Shown here one piece after another: positions 34,832 to 49,955 of a DNA stretch of 64,000 bases (position 1 is its first letter; each line of letters opens with the position of its first letter). The position numbers and the translations under genes are program-made. Source of the DNA: Strobilurus pachycystidiatus (lineage: Eukaryota; Basidiomycota; Agaricomycetes; Agaricales; Physalacriaceae); contig JAHLMK010000006.1 in the NCBI GenBank assembly GCA_019915135.1, positions 558,001 to 622,000 on the forward strand, written 5' to 3'. The notes beneath the pieces are model-generated. The model made no database searches. It worked only from the letters and a program-made list of their open reading frames with translations, and was not told the origin of the DNA.

Positions 34832-37800
34832 ACGCCTCGTTCTCTCCCTTCTCCTTCTTGTTCCATAGAGTTTTGGGACTTTGCGGACCAGCACTCGGCT
34901 GGGTTGCTGGTTGTCGCCTTCATGCTATACTTATTTTCCTCCGCTTTCGCTCGCTGTCGTCACTCGCATATCATCATCACATCATAGACCATCATGCATA
35001 GTCCTGTCATCTAGTTCTTCATTCATCTTTCTTGTCCATCTTTTGCCCTGGGTTTCGTGCATGTAACTTATTTATCTTGCTTAGTATTTATATTGTAGAC
35101 ACTTGCGGTTCACTGCAATATTACGGGTACTGGTACTTTTTCGACTTTTGGCCTCCCCTGGCGATGTGACTTGATACTGTGTGGCCACCTGGAGCAAGTA
35201 CTCTTACCCTGCACTTTCCGGTGACGTCTTCGCTATCCGCTCTGTACTTCTTAATCCCGACTCATGGCGCCCTGAGCCTCGCAGGACGCGGCGAACTGGA
35301 ATGTCGTAAAAACACAAGCGTTGATGCGTACTACCCCTCCTGCGGTTCGCCTTCGCCACATTGGGTCGTCCTCCGCCGCCCGGTCCCAAACACGCCAATG
35401 ATTGACTTTGCTTCAGCGCGCCTGAAGACATTCAATATAAAATCTGTGACGATAACGTACTCGTTGCAGAGCGGTCATCTTTTCATTCCTTTTCTTTCAT
35501 GTCCACCAATATGATGACGACTTACCACATCCTCTTGTCAGCAAATGAATGGAACAAACGCTTCAAGCTGCAAGAACAAGCGATGGCATTTCTTCCACAA
35601 GTGTGGTAATTCGATTGTCGACAGGCAAGGGTAGGCCTGTCGTCATGATCAACACGACAACGCTGCCCGGTCCCGAGTTCCGAGCACTACTTGCATGCAG
35701 GAACCTGGCAGGAACGATGTGAGCACACAGCGTGCTTTCGATAATCGTCGCCCTCTCCTTCCATCTTGGCCTTAGCGTGGAATGGCAATCAGCGCGACGA
35801 CAACCGCGACCAACGCTATTTCCGCCACGCGTTCGAGCGCAGCCAGTTCACTCGTGTTGCACTGTCAATTTCCTGCAAACTCTGACGTTTGTATGCCTCC
35901 CCCGCGCTTTCTGCCTGACATCATATCATATCAAGCTGCCTCACGGCAATGAGCCACCGTGTGTGTGTTCATCACGATGGAACCTGTCCTGATTTTTCTA
36001 CATCTGAGACGACGGCTGTGGGCTATGAGAAGCAGTAGCTATATTCACTGGCACCGCCGACACTCCTGCGACGGGCCGACGGTAAGCTCTACCCGCTGTT
36101 CAAACCGAGACTACCTCTCCCCTCGACATCGGGCAATCAACGCTCCGACCCGTCTCGCCTTGTCGCGACTGGGTGTTACTCGAGGCTCTTTGATCTGTCC
36201 GGCAGTCCCCGCCATTATTGTCATATGGTGTCTCTTACAGTTTGCGTTTTTACTCCGATAATCTATGCGCCCTACATCCTGATGCCTGGAATCTCTCATG
36301 CGATGCGCCCTGTCCGACGATAAGAAACACGTAAAACGCTGCTGGTCGCTGGTTATACTCGCTCTCTCTCCCTTTTTGAGTGTCTTATCTTCCTTTTTCC
36401 TCTTGTCGCGCGTCTATCTCCGTTGTTTTGATACAGACCGAACGGTATTGTCCCGTGTCCTACTCAAAGTTCGAGGGTACTTCCTCAAGAGCAGCGTGTT
36501 CTGTGCATGTGTCCTAGTGCATTCAATCCCTGTCCCCCAAGCTCCTGAGTTATATCAGTTCACTCCGATATTAAAGATTGAAGTTTGGCGTCCCATCCTT
36601 TGTGGGTGCGCTCTCCAGGTGTGGCAGCTCTGTGGCGGTTTCAAGCAATGACGAGCATTCCGTCTGACATGTGGAGATCATAGTACACATTGCGGTTACG
36701 ACCTACTGGCAGGCAGAATCTTATGAGTCACAGCTGTAGTTCCTTCGCATGCAGAACATGAACAGTTTGACTAGTCGAAGCTCCCCAAAGTCTGACAATC
36801 GTGTAGGCAGTTTACATATATCTGCCCCACGGAGTTCAGAGCTGCAGATCCGGTTAGTTGTGTGTCCTTTCATAGCCTGTGTGTGAACGCACATCACATA
36901 TCGCGAGCGATGGCCCGCTGATACTAATAGCTCGTCGATCCCATGCGACGGGAACGTGACCGACGACTAGCTATAGCGCGCTGTCCGTGGACTTCTGCAT
37001 TCTAAGGGAGAGAAGAGATGCAGCGAACAGTGCACACCCCCGTTTCACAGCGTTCTCATATCTTTGCTTTGTTCTATTCCACACGTGTGGGCTTGGCCGA
37101 ACGAGAAAGCACCCTCCATTCCATCCCATTGTTCGCGGTGTGTATTTGCCACGCTAACAACCGGTGGGGTGTACCTTTGTTCGCACAATTAAGGAAAGCC
37201 AAGCCGAAGGAGGAAGACCGCTTACTTTGTACGTATTCAGATGGCCGACCGAGGTCCTCCCTGCCTGAGCTAAATCTGGATCTTCTGGGGCGTGCGCTTG
37301 ATCGATGGCCTTCTGTGGCGGCTTCCCCGACTTCGAGATCTGACCGTTAGAGTTAGGACCAAACCGCGGGGGGAAGCTACTCGTACACAGGCGCGTACAC
37401 GTGGGATGCGGAAATTAATGGCGTCCGGAGCGCTGGATGAACTTGGATTACCTTTGTGCGCTACGAAGCCAGGACTACATCGCTCCGTGTCTTTGTTAGG
37501 TCCCAGCTGCTTCGTTCATTAAGTCGCGATAAGAACAGGCATGCTGTGCTATGAGAACAAAGACGTGCTTAAGTCCTATTCATTAAGTCCCACATAAGCA
37601 CTTAATTTTAATGGTCAAGTACGACGACCAGTACGTACCCTCGACCCAGCGAGCATCCTGATTTGCCATGTGGGGGGCGCCCAAAATGGGAAGTCGAAGT
37701 ATTCTTGTTCCGTGCGCCCCAATATGCAGAACAGCGGTTGTGTCAGTATGTCACTATGTGGAAGTGAACGTTACCGTAAGGAAAAGCCCACACTCTCCGG

Positions 37801-39728
37801 GCCGGGACACGCGGTGCGTCCCACGTCTGGCCAACTCTCGTCCCCTTGGGTCTCTACGATTGCACAGGGCCAGAGCATCTGAGAAGCTGATTTCAGGCCG
37901 AGTATCGATAGCATCAGACCGGATCCTACTTTACAGAGGACCAGGTACACCCGCCAGCGCAGTGTCATATTTTTCTACGAGATTTACTGTCAGATGCGCG
38001 TGGATAATCATGCCAGCCCGAGAAAAACATCGACAAGCATGGGTGAATGAATGAGTGTAGCATATGATTCGTCGTGTTGGATGGGATGGGATCCTGCGAC
38101 ACCGGTAGAGCCGAATGATTCGTATAGTTGCCCGTAATTACCATGGTACTTTGTCTGATGTCCCGGCATGAGTCCAACAAGGGCGAGTCGGCGAGCTTCC
38201 CTCTTCCGATTCGGGGACTAATGACATCCGAAGGAGGTGAGAAACCGCGTCATCTCTGAAGAAGGAGTGAGAGAGCTCCAAGCCCTAGATCCCCATCACT
38301 GAGCTACGAGTGACGAGTCGTTGCATCGCGAAGGCAAGGCAGTCAGGTTAGCGTCATTTGAATTGGCACTAGTGGGTGCTGATCTTCTCTTAGTTCACCA
38401 GTGCATCGCAAGTGCAAGAGAATTTCATGCCTAATGGAGAGCTTAATGAATCGCGCAGCTCAACTGAATAGAGCGACTGACAGTCAACTGCATCTTCACG
38501 AGCATCATGCCACACACAATGACTAGATTGTTGGTCAGTTGGTGATTCTTAACACACGGCTCCGAACCTACTCATTTACGCGAAGCCAAGCGTGCCCGTC
38601 CTTCGTCCGTGGTTCGCCTATCAACAAAGTGGCCGCGCATCTTACAACTTGGGTAATTGAAATCGTCACTCGACCGAGCTCAAACGGCGGGAGTGCTCGT
38701 CATTCTCCGACAGGTACCCAGTTCCCAAAGTGGCAGATTTTGACGTGAAGTTGGGCTGGGGTACGAGAACCATCTGGATGCGCGTTATTCATCAAGAATA
38801 TGTTGGACCGCAGGCTGCAGTGGGATCATATATGGCTTTTGAGACGTTGCCTGGGTTATATATCAGCGGCATGACCAGATCATGAGGGGAAAGCGTACCC
38901 TAGGTGGGGTTTATTGTGCAGATACGGGCATTTTGTCTCACCCCGCGGTGACAGACGATCTGAGCATCATACGTGTGCGGGGAAAGACGCGTTACGAAAA
39001 TGGTCTATGTATCATTTGCGTAGCACCTGAAACGTCGTGGGTCGTAAGTCCATGGTCAGGTGTTGCGGGTATAGGACCGACTTACTTCGCGCCATGACTT
39101 GGTGTCGGGGAATCCATGCATGAATTGGTGTCGAGTCTTCTTCCGACGGGAGAAACGCCGCTGGTTAAAGGTACCGTAAGTGTTTTTGTCTTCTCAAATA
39201 CCGGTGTTTTTGTCAAGGTTACTGTCTTGCTAGTGTTCCAGCGAGGCGCATGATGGGTGCCTCGGGAGTGCCTCGGGACGCATCAAATCTGGAGACGCGA
39301 TGACCCTACCCTGTACTGGGAACACCCGTTTATGGCTTTTTTTAGGTCGAAGAGATGTTATAAGATCCCTGTCGGCAACCAACGTCCCTGCGAAATAGAG
39401 CCTGAGAAGACATACACATTATCCGGCTGTTGGCGACCCACAGCTTCCCCGAATGGATTGAGTTGGAGTATAAACGTCGCGAGAAGCCTGCCGCCCGAGT
39501 CCGCCTTCGTGCTCCGTGGGAAGCGGGTATTGACAATGCGACGGCGGCCTGGGAACGAGGTTGGCGATGATACTCCGGTGACTCGTTGAGGCCTGTGCGG
39601 GATTGAATGCGAAGCGGGAATAAATTAAGCGAGCTACAAGCGGCCCAGAGGGGTCCAGATGATAGTGTCCACCATTAAGTTGTACAACAGTAAGATATTG
39701 CGCTGAGAAGATGGATGGAATATGGCTG
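34832..39728. other. Gene-poor stretch, 4.9 kb
   Basis: No gene could be supported on either strand. A short plus reading near 38718-38884 (VPKVADFDVKLGWGTR) is faintly kinase-like but cannot be extended. Frames at 36298-36651, 37018-37522 and 39257-39589 have no motif. The sequence just after 34831 probably includes the 3' UTR of the small gene. Confidence 0.4.
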
Positions 39729-40328
39729 TCAGCCCCACGCTGCTTGCGTACTGTACGGCACCGGGGATGATGAGCATCACGCTCGCGGCAGGATGTCACG
39801 CACTGACCTGTAGTTCACTATCAAATGACCTTCGGTTGCAAACGACTGGCCACAAGCACGATCAGCCTCGGCGAAAACGAGGACGCGGCTGGCGCACCTT
39901 GAACAGATTCGACACCGTGTCGTCCGGAGCTGGCGAGAAGGCCAGGTTGATGTACGTGTGCTGGGCAACCTAATCAGCCCACTGCTCGCCGCCGCCATCG
40001 TCTGCCAGCCACGCACCAGCGGCTCGCCCTTGTTCCACTGCAGCTCCTTCCTCAGGAACTGGATCACCGCCTGGAAGCGATTCGACGACGTGATCTTGAA
40101 GAAATTCTGGCGCATTATGGGCGCGTTGCCGACCGCCTTGAACCGCACGATGACTGGCACGGCGGCGGGTCAGCTGCTGATCATCGGGTGCGACGACGGC
40201 GACGCACCTTTCTCAGGATCCTTCTTCTTGTAGATCTGCAGCGCCTTCAGCGCCTCCGCCGTGGTCTCCGATGGTCCGTCGTTCGCCCATGATGGCAGAT
40301 GCCGGTCTGTTGAGTCGGTCGAGGACAT
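39729..40328 (-). CDS. ATG12: Ubiquitin-like autophagy protein Atg12
   Basis: Five exons (40328-40208, 40153-40017, 39960-39898, 39845-39808, 39750-39729) join to 126 residues. After a variable N-terminus (SSTDSTDRHLPSW) the ubiquitin-like fold begins: VIVRFKAVGNAPIMRQNFFK, ITSSNRFQAVIQFLRKEL, TYINLAFSPAPDDTVSNLF, FATEGHLIVNYSTQAAWG. The final residue is Gly, required for conjugation to Atg5 by Atg7 and Atg10. The Atg12-Atg5 conjugate with Atg16 drives Atg8 lipidation on the phagophore. The second exon alone carries most of the fold. A GTG-started longer frame exists, but the ATG at 40328 is the natural start. Confidence 0.94.
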
Positions 40329-41359
40329 GGAGGAGAGAGTCACACTGTGACTCGCCACGTTTTCGGAATTGAGCGAATCACGTGTCTGGCTGTCGCGTGT
40401 AGGGCGGACGCGTCTTCTGCAGCGTCAAAGGCGTCAGCAGAGCAGAGCAGCTGGAAAAGTCGATAGATGATAGAGAAAGTCGCGCACAGACGCGTCTGAG
40501 CCACGTCGGACTCCTCCGGCCGTTTCCGCATGCTTCGGCGAGCTGTCAGCTGCTGTCAGTAGTTCTGCTATGTAGTTACCGACTTATCAGTGAAGGCACA
40601 CATATGGTCACCGTCTACGGCGTCTAACTAAACTTCTTGGCTCCCTTATCGCGGCATATCCCATCGCCAACATCTCTTAGCACGACATTATCGACTTGTA
40701 CACATGGGCCGCCATGCTCGGGTAAGATGGCCTCGTGTAACCATCGAGGCGTACGTTCCTCTCCCACTCTCACCGCTGGGAAACCCGTAGGATATTTTGA
40801 ATGGGAATGCGTAAAGGCCTCCCCTCATCTGTCAATAGACTAAGACACAAAGGAGGTTTCACGAACGTTGGCGGAGAAATGCCGGTGAACATTGATTCAG
40901 ACTAAGGTCCAACATACCTGAAGGGCTACTTGACGTGAGGACAGTTGTATAGTGTCCACACAACCGGATGTTCCGCCGGCTTGTCACGAGCAATTCAATT
41001 TCCGGTCACTTACCGCCTTGTGGCGCCGACGGCTGGAAGAAAGCCGCCCACCCATCGCGTGCTCTCACGACCGCATCTTTCCGCGTCTCCGCCTTACACA
41101 GGGACGGACCCACAAAGTCGGCTGAGACTCGAGTCTAGTCCCACCGGCGTCTCCCAAACTCCCAGACAACAACACAACATTGCACAATGTGGACGCGGGC
41201 ATCAAATCCTACCCTCCATCGCGCAAAAACATACATAATTGCGATTCTGGGGTTCTGATACTACAATTCAACTTGATTCTCAAACAGCGGGTGCATGATG
41301 CATGATGTACAACAAAAAAACTTTCTCAGCCTAGTCCTCAATGCTCCGAGTATTTCCCT
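40329..41359. other. Intergenic, ATG12 5' side and 3' side of the SYG-repeat gene
   Basis: The ATG12 upstream region, followed by sequence with no recognised gene. Frames at 40637-40843 and 40945-41238 have no motif. Confidence 0.45.
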
Positions 41360-42784
41360 TTACTTCCCAAGACCGAATTTCTTGAATCCCTCACGGAGCC
41401 CTTCCCCGATCTTTTCCGACGTGTTTTCATCCTGGACGCCACCATCAGTGGACAATACTCGAGGATCGGCGGTGATACGTACCAGATTGTACTTTTTGGC
41501 GGCAAAGGATACGCCCTTGTCCAGCCAATCCCCGGATGTCTTCTGCTCGGATGGGGTGCTGGAGTCTTTGCCCGACGACGTGTTATCGTTGGACGACCCG
41601 TAGGACGAGTCGTTGCCTGACTTGCCATAGCTGGAGTCTTTGCCTGAGGATGTGTTGTTGCCAGACGACCCGTAGGAGTTATCGTTGGATGACCCATAGG
41701 ACGAATTGTCGCCGGACTTTCCGTAGGACGAATCGTTGCCAGACTTTCCGTAGGACGAATCGTTGCCCGAAGATGTCTTGTTGCCGGACGACCCGTACGA
41801 GTCATCGTTAGACGACCCATAGGACGAATCGTTGCCGGACTTGCCGTAGGACGAATTGTTGCCGGATTTTCCGTAGGACGAATCGTTGCCCGAAGATGTC
41901 TTGTTGCCGGACGACCCGTACGAGTTGTCGTTGGACGACCCATAAGACGAATCGTTACCGGACTTGCCGTAGGACGAGTCGTTACCGGACTTGCCGTAGG
42001 ACGAATCATTATCGGACTTGCCGTAGGACGAATCGTTGCCGGACTTGCCGTAGGACGAGTCGTTACCCGACTTGCCATAGCTGCTGGACTCCTTCTTGCC
42101 ACCATAGGTGTTGGAGGAAGACTCGTCATCGCCGTACGAGCTGCTCTTGTTGGAAGAGCCGTATGTGTTGGAGGATGAACGATCGTTATCTCCGTAGGAT
42201 CCCTGATTGCCAGAGGATCCGTACGTGTTGGAGGAAGAACGATCGTTGTCTCCGTAGGTGGAGGATGAGTTGTTGGATGAAGAGCGATCGTTGTTGCCGT
42301 AGGTGGAGGAGGAGTTGTATGAAGAGGATTTGTTGGACGAGCCGTAGCCGCCGTCGGTGCGGTCATTCCCGCCTCCATAAGAGGACGAGTTGTTTCCGCC
42401 GCGGCCCGACGATCCGTATGAGTTGTCGTTGGTGGAAGAGGTGTTGGACGATCCGTAGCTGTCTCCGCCACTGGCACGTCCCGTCCCGCCATAAGAGGAC
42501 GAGTCGTTTCCACCGCGGCCAGACGCACCGTACGAGTCGTCGTTGGTGTTGGACGAGCCGTAGCTGTCTCCGCCACTAGCACGTCCAGTCCCGCCGTATG
42601 AGGACGAGTCGTTCCCACCGCGGCCCGACGCGCCGTAGCTGTCAGAGTCTCCTCCGCGACCCGACGAGCGCGCGCCCGACCCATAGCTGTCCGAGTTCCC
42701 GCCGCCCGAGCCGTACGAGTCGGACTGGTTGCGAGTGTTGCCGGACGAGCCGTATGAGTTGTCGTTGTCGTCGTTGTAGGACAT
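41360..42784 (-). CDS. DDR48-like SYG-repeat low-complexity protein
   Basis: A single intronless frame of 474 residues runs from ATG 42784. It is built almost wholly from Gly, Ser, Tyr, Asn and Asp in short repeats: DDSYGASGRGGNDSSSYGG in the first third, SSSNTYGSS in the middle, then many copies of GNDSSYGKS. The end differs: WLDKGVSFAAKKYNLVRITA and EKIGEGLREGFKKFGLGK suggest amphipathic helices. The composition resembles yeast Ddr48, a stress-induced protein, and the SYG-rich domains of FUS-type proteins that phase-separate. The resemblance is of composition, so orthology is not proven. A TATATAAG box lies 42 bp upstream. Long open frames in the other frames and on the other strand are by-products of the repeats. 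Confidence 0.75.
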   Translation of the reverse strand: MSYNDDNDNSYGSSGNTRNQSDSYGSGGGNSDSYGSGARSSGRGGDSDSYGASGRGGNDSSSYGGTGRASGGDSYGSSNTNDDSYGASGRGGNDSSSYGGTGRASGGDSYGSSNTSSTNDNSYGSSGRGGNNSSSYGGGNDRTDGGYGSSNKSSSYNSSSTYGNNDRSSSNNSSSTYGDNDRSSSNTYGSSGNQGSYGDNDRSSSNTYGSSNKSSSYGDDESSSNTYGGKKESSSYGKSGNDSSYGKSGNDSSYGKSDNDSSYGKSGNDSSYGKSGNDSSYGSSNDNSYGSSGNKTSSGNDSSYGKSGNNSSYGKSGNDSSYGSSNDDSYGSSGNKTSSGNDSSYGKSGNDSSYGKSGDNSSYGSSNDNSYGSSGNNTSSGKDSSYGKSGNDSSYGSSNDNTSSGKDSSTPSEQKTSGDWLDKGVSFAAKKYNLVRITADPRVLSTDGGVQDENTSEKIGEGLREGFKKFGLGK

Positions 42785-44519
42785 GGTGTGGGATCTGTGT
42801 TACATCGCCAAGCCGCAAGAGGCCTCTTATATAGCCCCACAGTGCTGTGACGCAGGCGTTTCAATATCACCTGTCTAAACACGCCTCCTATCAGCTATCT
42901 GATCTGCAATCCGATCTACAAACGAACTCACACTTTGTGGAGTCTGGCCAGTGACGTCGATTGAGTACCCTTGTAATTCAAACACGTCCATCAGGCGAAG
43001 GTGCTCGAATATCAGAAAGTGTGGCGTGAGTGTGGGCACTGTAGCAAGCAAAGTCGAGGAACTTTGAACCGAAGCTTCTTGACATCCGTCCGTTCAAGCT
43101 GTACGCTCTTGGCGAACTCGTGATGCCCATTTACAAACGTTCAATGGTCCATGCGCTAAGCGCTTGTCAAATATGGTGTGCGTCTAGTTGACGCTATCAG
43201 GATTCAGCACCGTCTTCTCCGGCGCGTCATGTGGCGTAATAGTCATCGGCGAGCACGAATATAGACAAAGAATGGTGAAGTCAGCGTGCATTCGACGATT
43301 GGGCACCGTCGACAACTTCAAGAGTGAATCTGAAATGAGAAGACATGGGGGAGGGTCGTCGATGGATAATTTTCATTCCGCGTTCATGCATGTTCCGCAC
43401 TGCCAGTGTTATTGAAATTCTGTTACGTTGTTCAGTCGAGACCTGTGAAAGCGGCCCCGAAAATAGAACATACCCAGAACGTATACATTGGCAATGAGGC
43501 AAGATTGGTAGACAAGTCAATGACAATCAATACATTTCGGGGCAACTTCGAGAAGAAGAATCGGTCTCAAAGTCCCTACGAAAGGTCAATGAATAAGAGG
43601 AGTTCCGGTCTGAAGAGAGAATTCCGTACAGCTAAAAGGTGCTGCTCGCACCGGCTCACTTGGACAAGTCAGTTTGCGAGAATCTAAGGTGCTGAAGTTT
43701 GTCCTCACCAAGTCCGTATAATCCAGCCTATGCAGGAGAATGCCCATCGACCCATTAATGTCCAGCGGCCCACGTCGGGTGCCGACGGAGCTTCCCGGTG
43801 CTTGGACAGGACATGGCAACAAATTTTCACTCTAAAATCAGGCAAACAATTAGGGGAAGCAGCTCCTTAGGCCTTGAGTTCTATGGAGGCGGCAATGGAC
43901 GTACCTCGAACTTGAAGCGTCCACGTACCGAGCGGTTCGTTGACAGAAAATTGAGGATCAAGAAAAACACATCCAAAAATCAGCCTAGGAGAGGTCGGTG
44001 CATCACAGTTGGAGATTTGCCGGTGAGAGCCGAGTGCTCATGGTGGCACAAGAGAAAGTCGTGCGCCAGGCACCGATCTCAGACGACAGGACATCTCCCA
44101 ATTTGGCAATAGCGCCCGCCTGCAAGTTGCCTCTTACTCTCATGTTCATCATCAACGACGTGCCGATTCCAGTGCGCGCTGATTTACCCGTTGACTCATA
44201 ATCCAACAAAGAACTACTCTCGACTTGTAGCAATGGTGCTGGCTTTCGACAGCAACTGCCATCATCGGAGCGGCATTCCCCTCAACGACGGCCATGGGCC
44301 GGACGCGTTTCTTCTCCTCGACAAAGCGGTGCTTGAGCATGTTTCCCAGGTGTTTGCCCATCTCTGATGGACGCGACCATTGGTGCTGGATACCCAAACG
44401 ACTCGTCGCGCTGCCCAGAAATGGTATATATGCGCCAACGGACACAGCCAGAGTCTTCTTTGCCGCGAGCTTGACGCTCCAAATCCACCAAGCCGACGAC
44501 AGCTGGGCTGTCCACGCTA
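42785..44519. other. Intergenic between SYG-repeat gene and chitin synthase
   Basis: Divergent promoter region of 1.7 kb. Short frames (43188-44201 plus, 43281-44605 minus) have no recognisable content. The last 300 bp may include 5' leader or unrecognised upstream exons of the chitin synthase. Confidence 0.45.
42826..42833 (-). promoter_or_regulatory. TATA box of the SYG-repeat gene
   Basis: TATATAAG on the minus strand lies 42-49 bp upstream of the ATG at 42784. A strong TATA box fits a highly or stress-induced gene. Confidence 0.5.
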
Positions 44520-48021
<3,502 letters not shown>

Positions 48022-48868
48022 ATTGGGGTTGTATCGGAATGTTGGCGTAGGAAGGTATCTTTCAATCACGTCGAGCTTTGCCAACGAATACGACGATGTT
48101 CAGTCGGAGACTCGCATGCTGGTGTAGTAGGAAGAGGGTCGTTAGTGTTTACTGACAGCTCTATTACTTGCGAAATGCATAAGTTCGAAAATGGTTTGAA
48201 AGTTACGGTCGTCGAGAGAAAAAGGAACCCGGCAATCAAAGTGCCGGTAATCGAAACTTCGACCCTACGTTTGCTGCTTGCCTCGGACCCACCACCACAA
48301 ATCAAGAACAAGCAGCACAACAATTTGCTTGTTGTTCTCAACTCGGAACAAGACACTGCATTGAAGCCACCCTGCCCTATGATCCCATGTTCCACTCTTT
48401 TGGCGCCTGCCTGCTTTTTTCGCACAACAACAATTACGCCTCTTTCGACCTAGCACGGTATTCTACGCTATTCCACGGCGCTAAACAATACTACGACGAC
48501 CCTCTGGCATCACAAATATTCTGATCTCATGAACTAGACGCGGTTGTCATCGACGGAAAACAATAGCCACTGCCTTATTGTGGCAAATGAACCTGAGGTT
48601 GCACCCACAAGATCATACAGAACGGGAACATTAGCAAGTTCTTGTTCTCTAAAAGAACAGCGTGTGTCCGATCAACAGCCTTATATTCCTCGTCTCTGTT
48701 TCTCCCTCCGTTCCGTCTTTCGTTATTACGTGCCGCGACCAGTTGATCTTGGTTGTTTGACGATCCTTTGTGACGCTTGGTCCTCTTGTACGTCCTTCGT
48801 ATTGCCTGCTCTTCATGACGACTTACCCTATACTAGTCTCTGGGTCTTGAGCCGCAATCCCCTCCAAC
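48022..48868. other. Intergenic, 0.85 kb
   Basis: Sequence between chitin synthase and the mucin-like gene. A T/C-rich segment at 48680-48810 looks like a fungal promoter or leader. No gene was recognised. Confidence 0.45.
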
Positions 48869-49955
48869 ATGTATATCCAACTACCACGTTTGGTGACTAC
48901 CACGACACCAACCACGACAAGGTGATGCAGCTGGGATTCACATCATCGATGGTGCGCTGACGGACTATTCTCGTATGCCAGCACACTGGCTTCTACGACC
49001 CACCTGTCGACAATAACGGTGACGACAACCACAACGGCGTTTCCTCTCACTTCTACCACTCTTGAGTCCGTGGTATCCTAGTGAGTACAATGCCCTCAAT
49101 TCGGCTACCGATCATTACTCATGGAACCGACAAGTCTGCCCAGTGCACCGTTGCTTCCTTCCGCAGCTGCCGCGGTATCCCAGTAAGCATCTTCGACGAC
49201 TTCCCAGGCTCGCCTTTGACTCGGTATATCACGCAGAACGACCGAATCGACAACCTCGATTACCTCTGCAACAACTGGTACCGCACTCGATCCAGTCAAT
49301 TCTGCAACTGGGTAATTCCTCGACGATTTTTCGTCGTTCGATCCTATCTAATGGCAATCCCAGGTCCATGTCGACCACAGTCGTCGCAGGGATCATCGTC
49401 GCCGGTGTCATGGCACTGCTCTCCATCACCTTCTTCATCGTTTGCTTCAGACACCTGAGGGACCGGCGATTGTCCAGACGCAACGACTATCAGCAACCTC
49501 AAAACCCTCATGACACGGAGGAGATACCTCGTGTTTCGCCTTTCGTGATAGTCGCTCCTGCCCCTGCACAACCGCCTGCTCTAGCACGTCCTGAGTTCCC
49601 GAATCGCTCGAGTAGGGGTAGGAGCGAGAGTACGGAACGGCGCTCAGATGGACAGATCGTGGTACGTGCTCGCAACCTTTATTGCGATGAGACCGCTGAC
49701 TTGGAAATGACCCTGTAGCTGTCCTTGAAGAAGTCGTCTGCTGATAGCCTGGTCTCAAGCATCAAAAAGCCTGGATATGAGTCCTCGGCATCGATGTCAG
49801 GCTATGACTACGCGGACCCTCCTCCCAGGTACACGGCCCATTTCAAGGTTCTGAGGCGGTCGTCGGTGACCACTGCCGTCACCGAAGGTGGCTCTACCTA
49901 TACTCGCGCGGGTGCTGGCGCGCTAGAAAATGTCGAGCTTGGAGGTCGTGTTTGA
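48869..49955 (+). CDS. Mucin-like single-pass membrane protein
   Basis: Six exons (48869-48921, 48982-49080, 49135-49182, 49237-49311, 49364-49661, 49719-49955) join to 269 residues in one continuous phase. The result is strongly patterned, which supports the splicing: a Thr/Ser-rich ectodomain (TTTTPTTTSTLASTTHLSTI, TTESTTSITSATTGTA), one transmembrane helix (VVAGIIVAGVMALLSITFFI), a basic stop-transfer stretch (RHLRDRRLSRR), then a Pro- and Ser-rich tail with LKKSSADSLVSSIKKPGYES. This architecture is that of O-mannosylated cell-surface proteins of the Mid2/Wsc or mucin type, but no WSC or other named domain is seen. No signal peptide precedes the ATG, so an upstream exon may be missing. 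Confidence 0.55.

Noticed and set aside
38718..38884. Kinase-like reading VPKVADFDVKLGWGTR
   Set aside because: It resembles the DFG region of basidiomycete kinases but has DFD, no catalytic loop before it and no extension. Chance or a tiny relic.
41338..42882. 514-codon minus frame and 227-codon plus frame overlapping the SYG-repeat gene
   Set aside because: They arise because the short codon repeats of the SYG gene stay open in other frames. Their Thr/Arg- or Cys/Arg-rich composition is a shifted reading of the same repeat.
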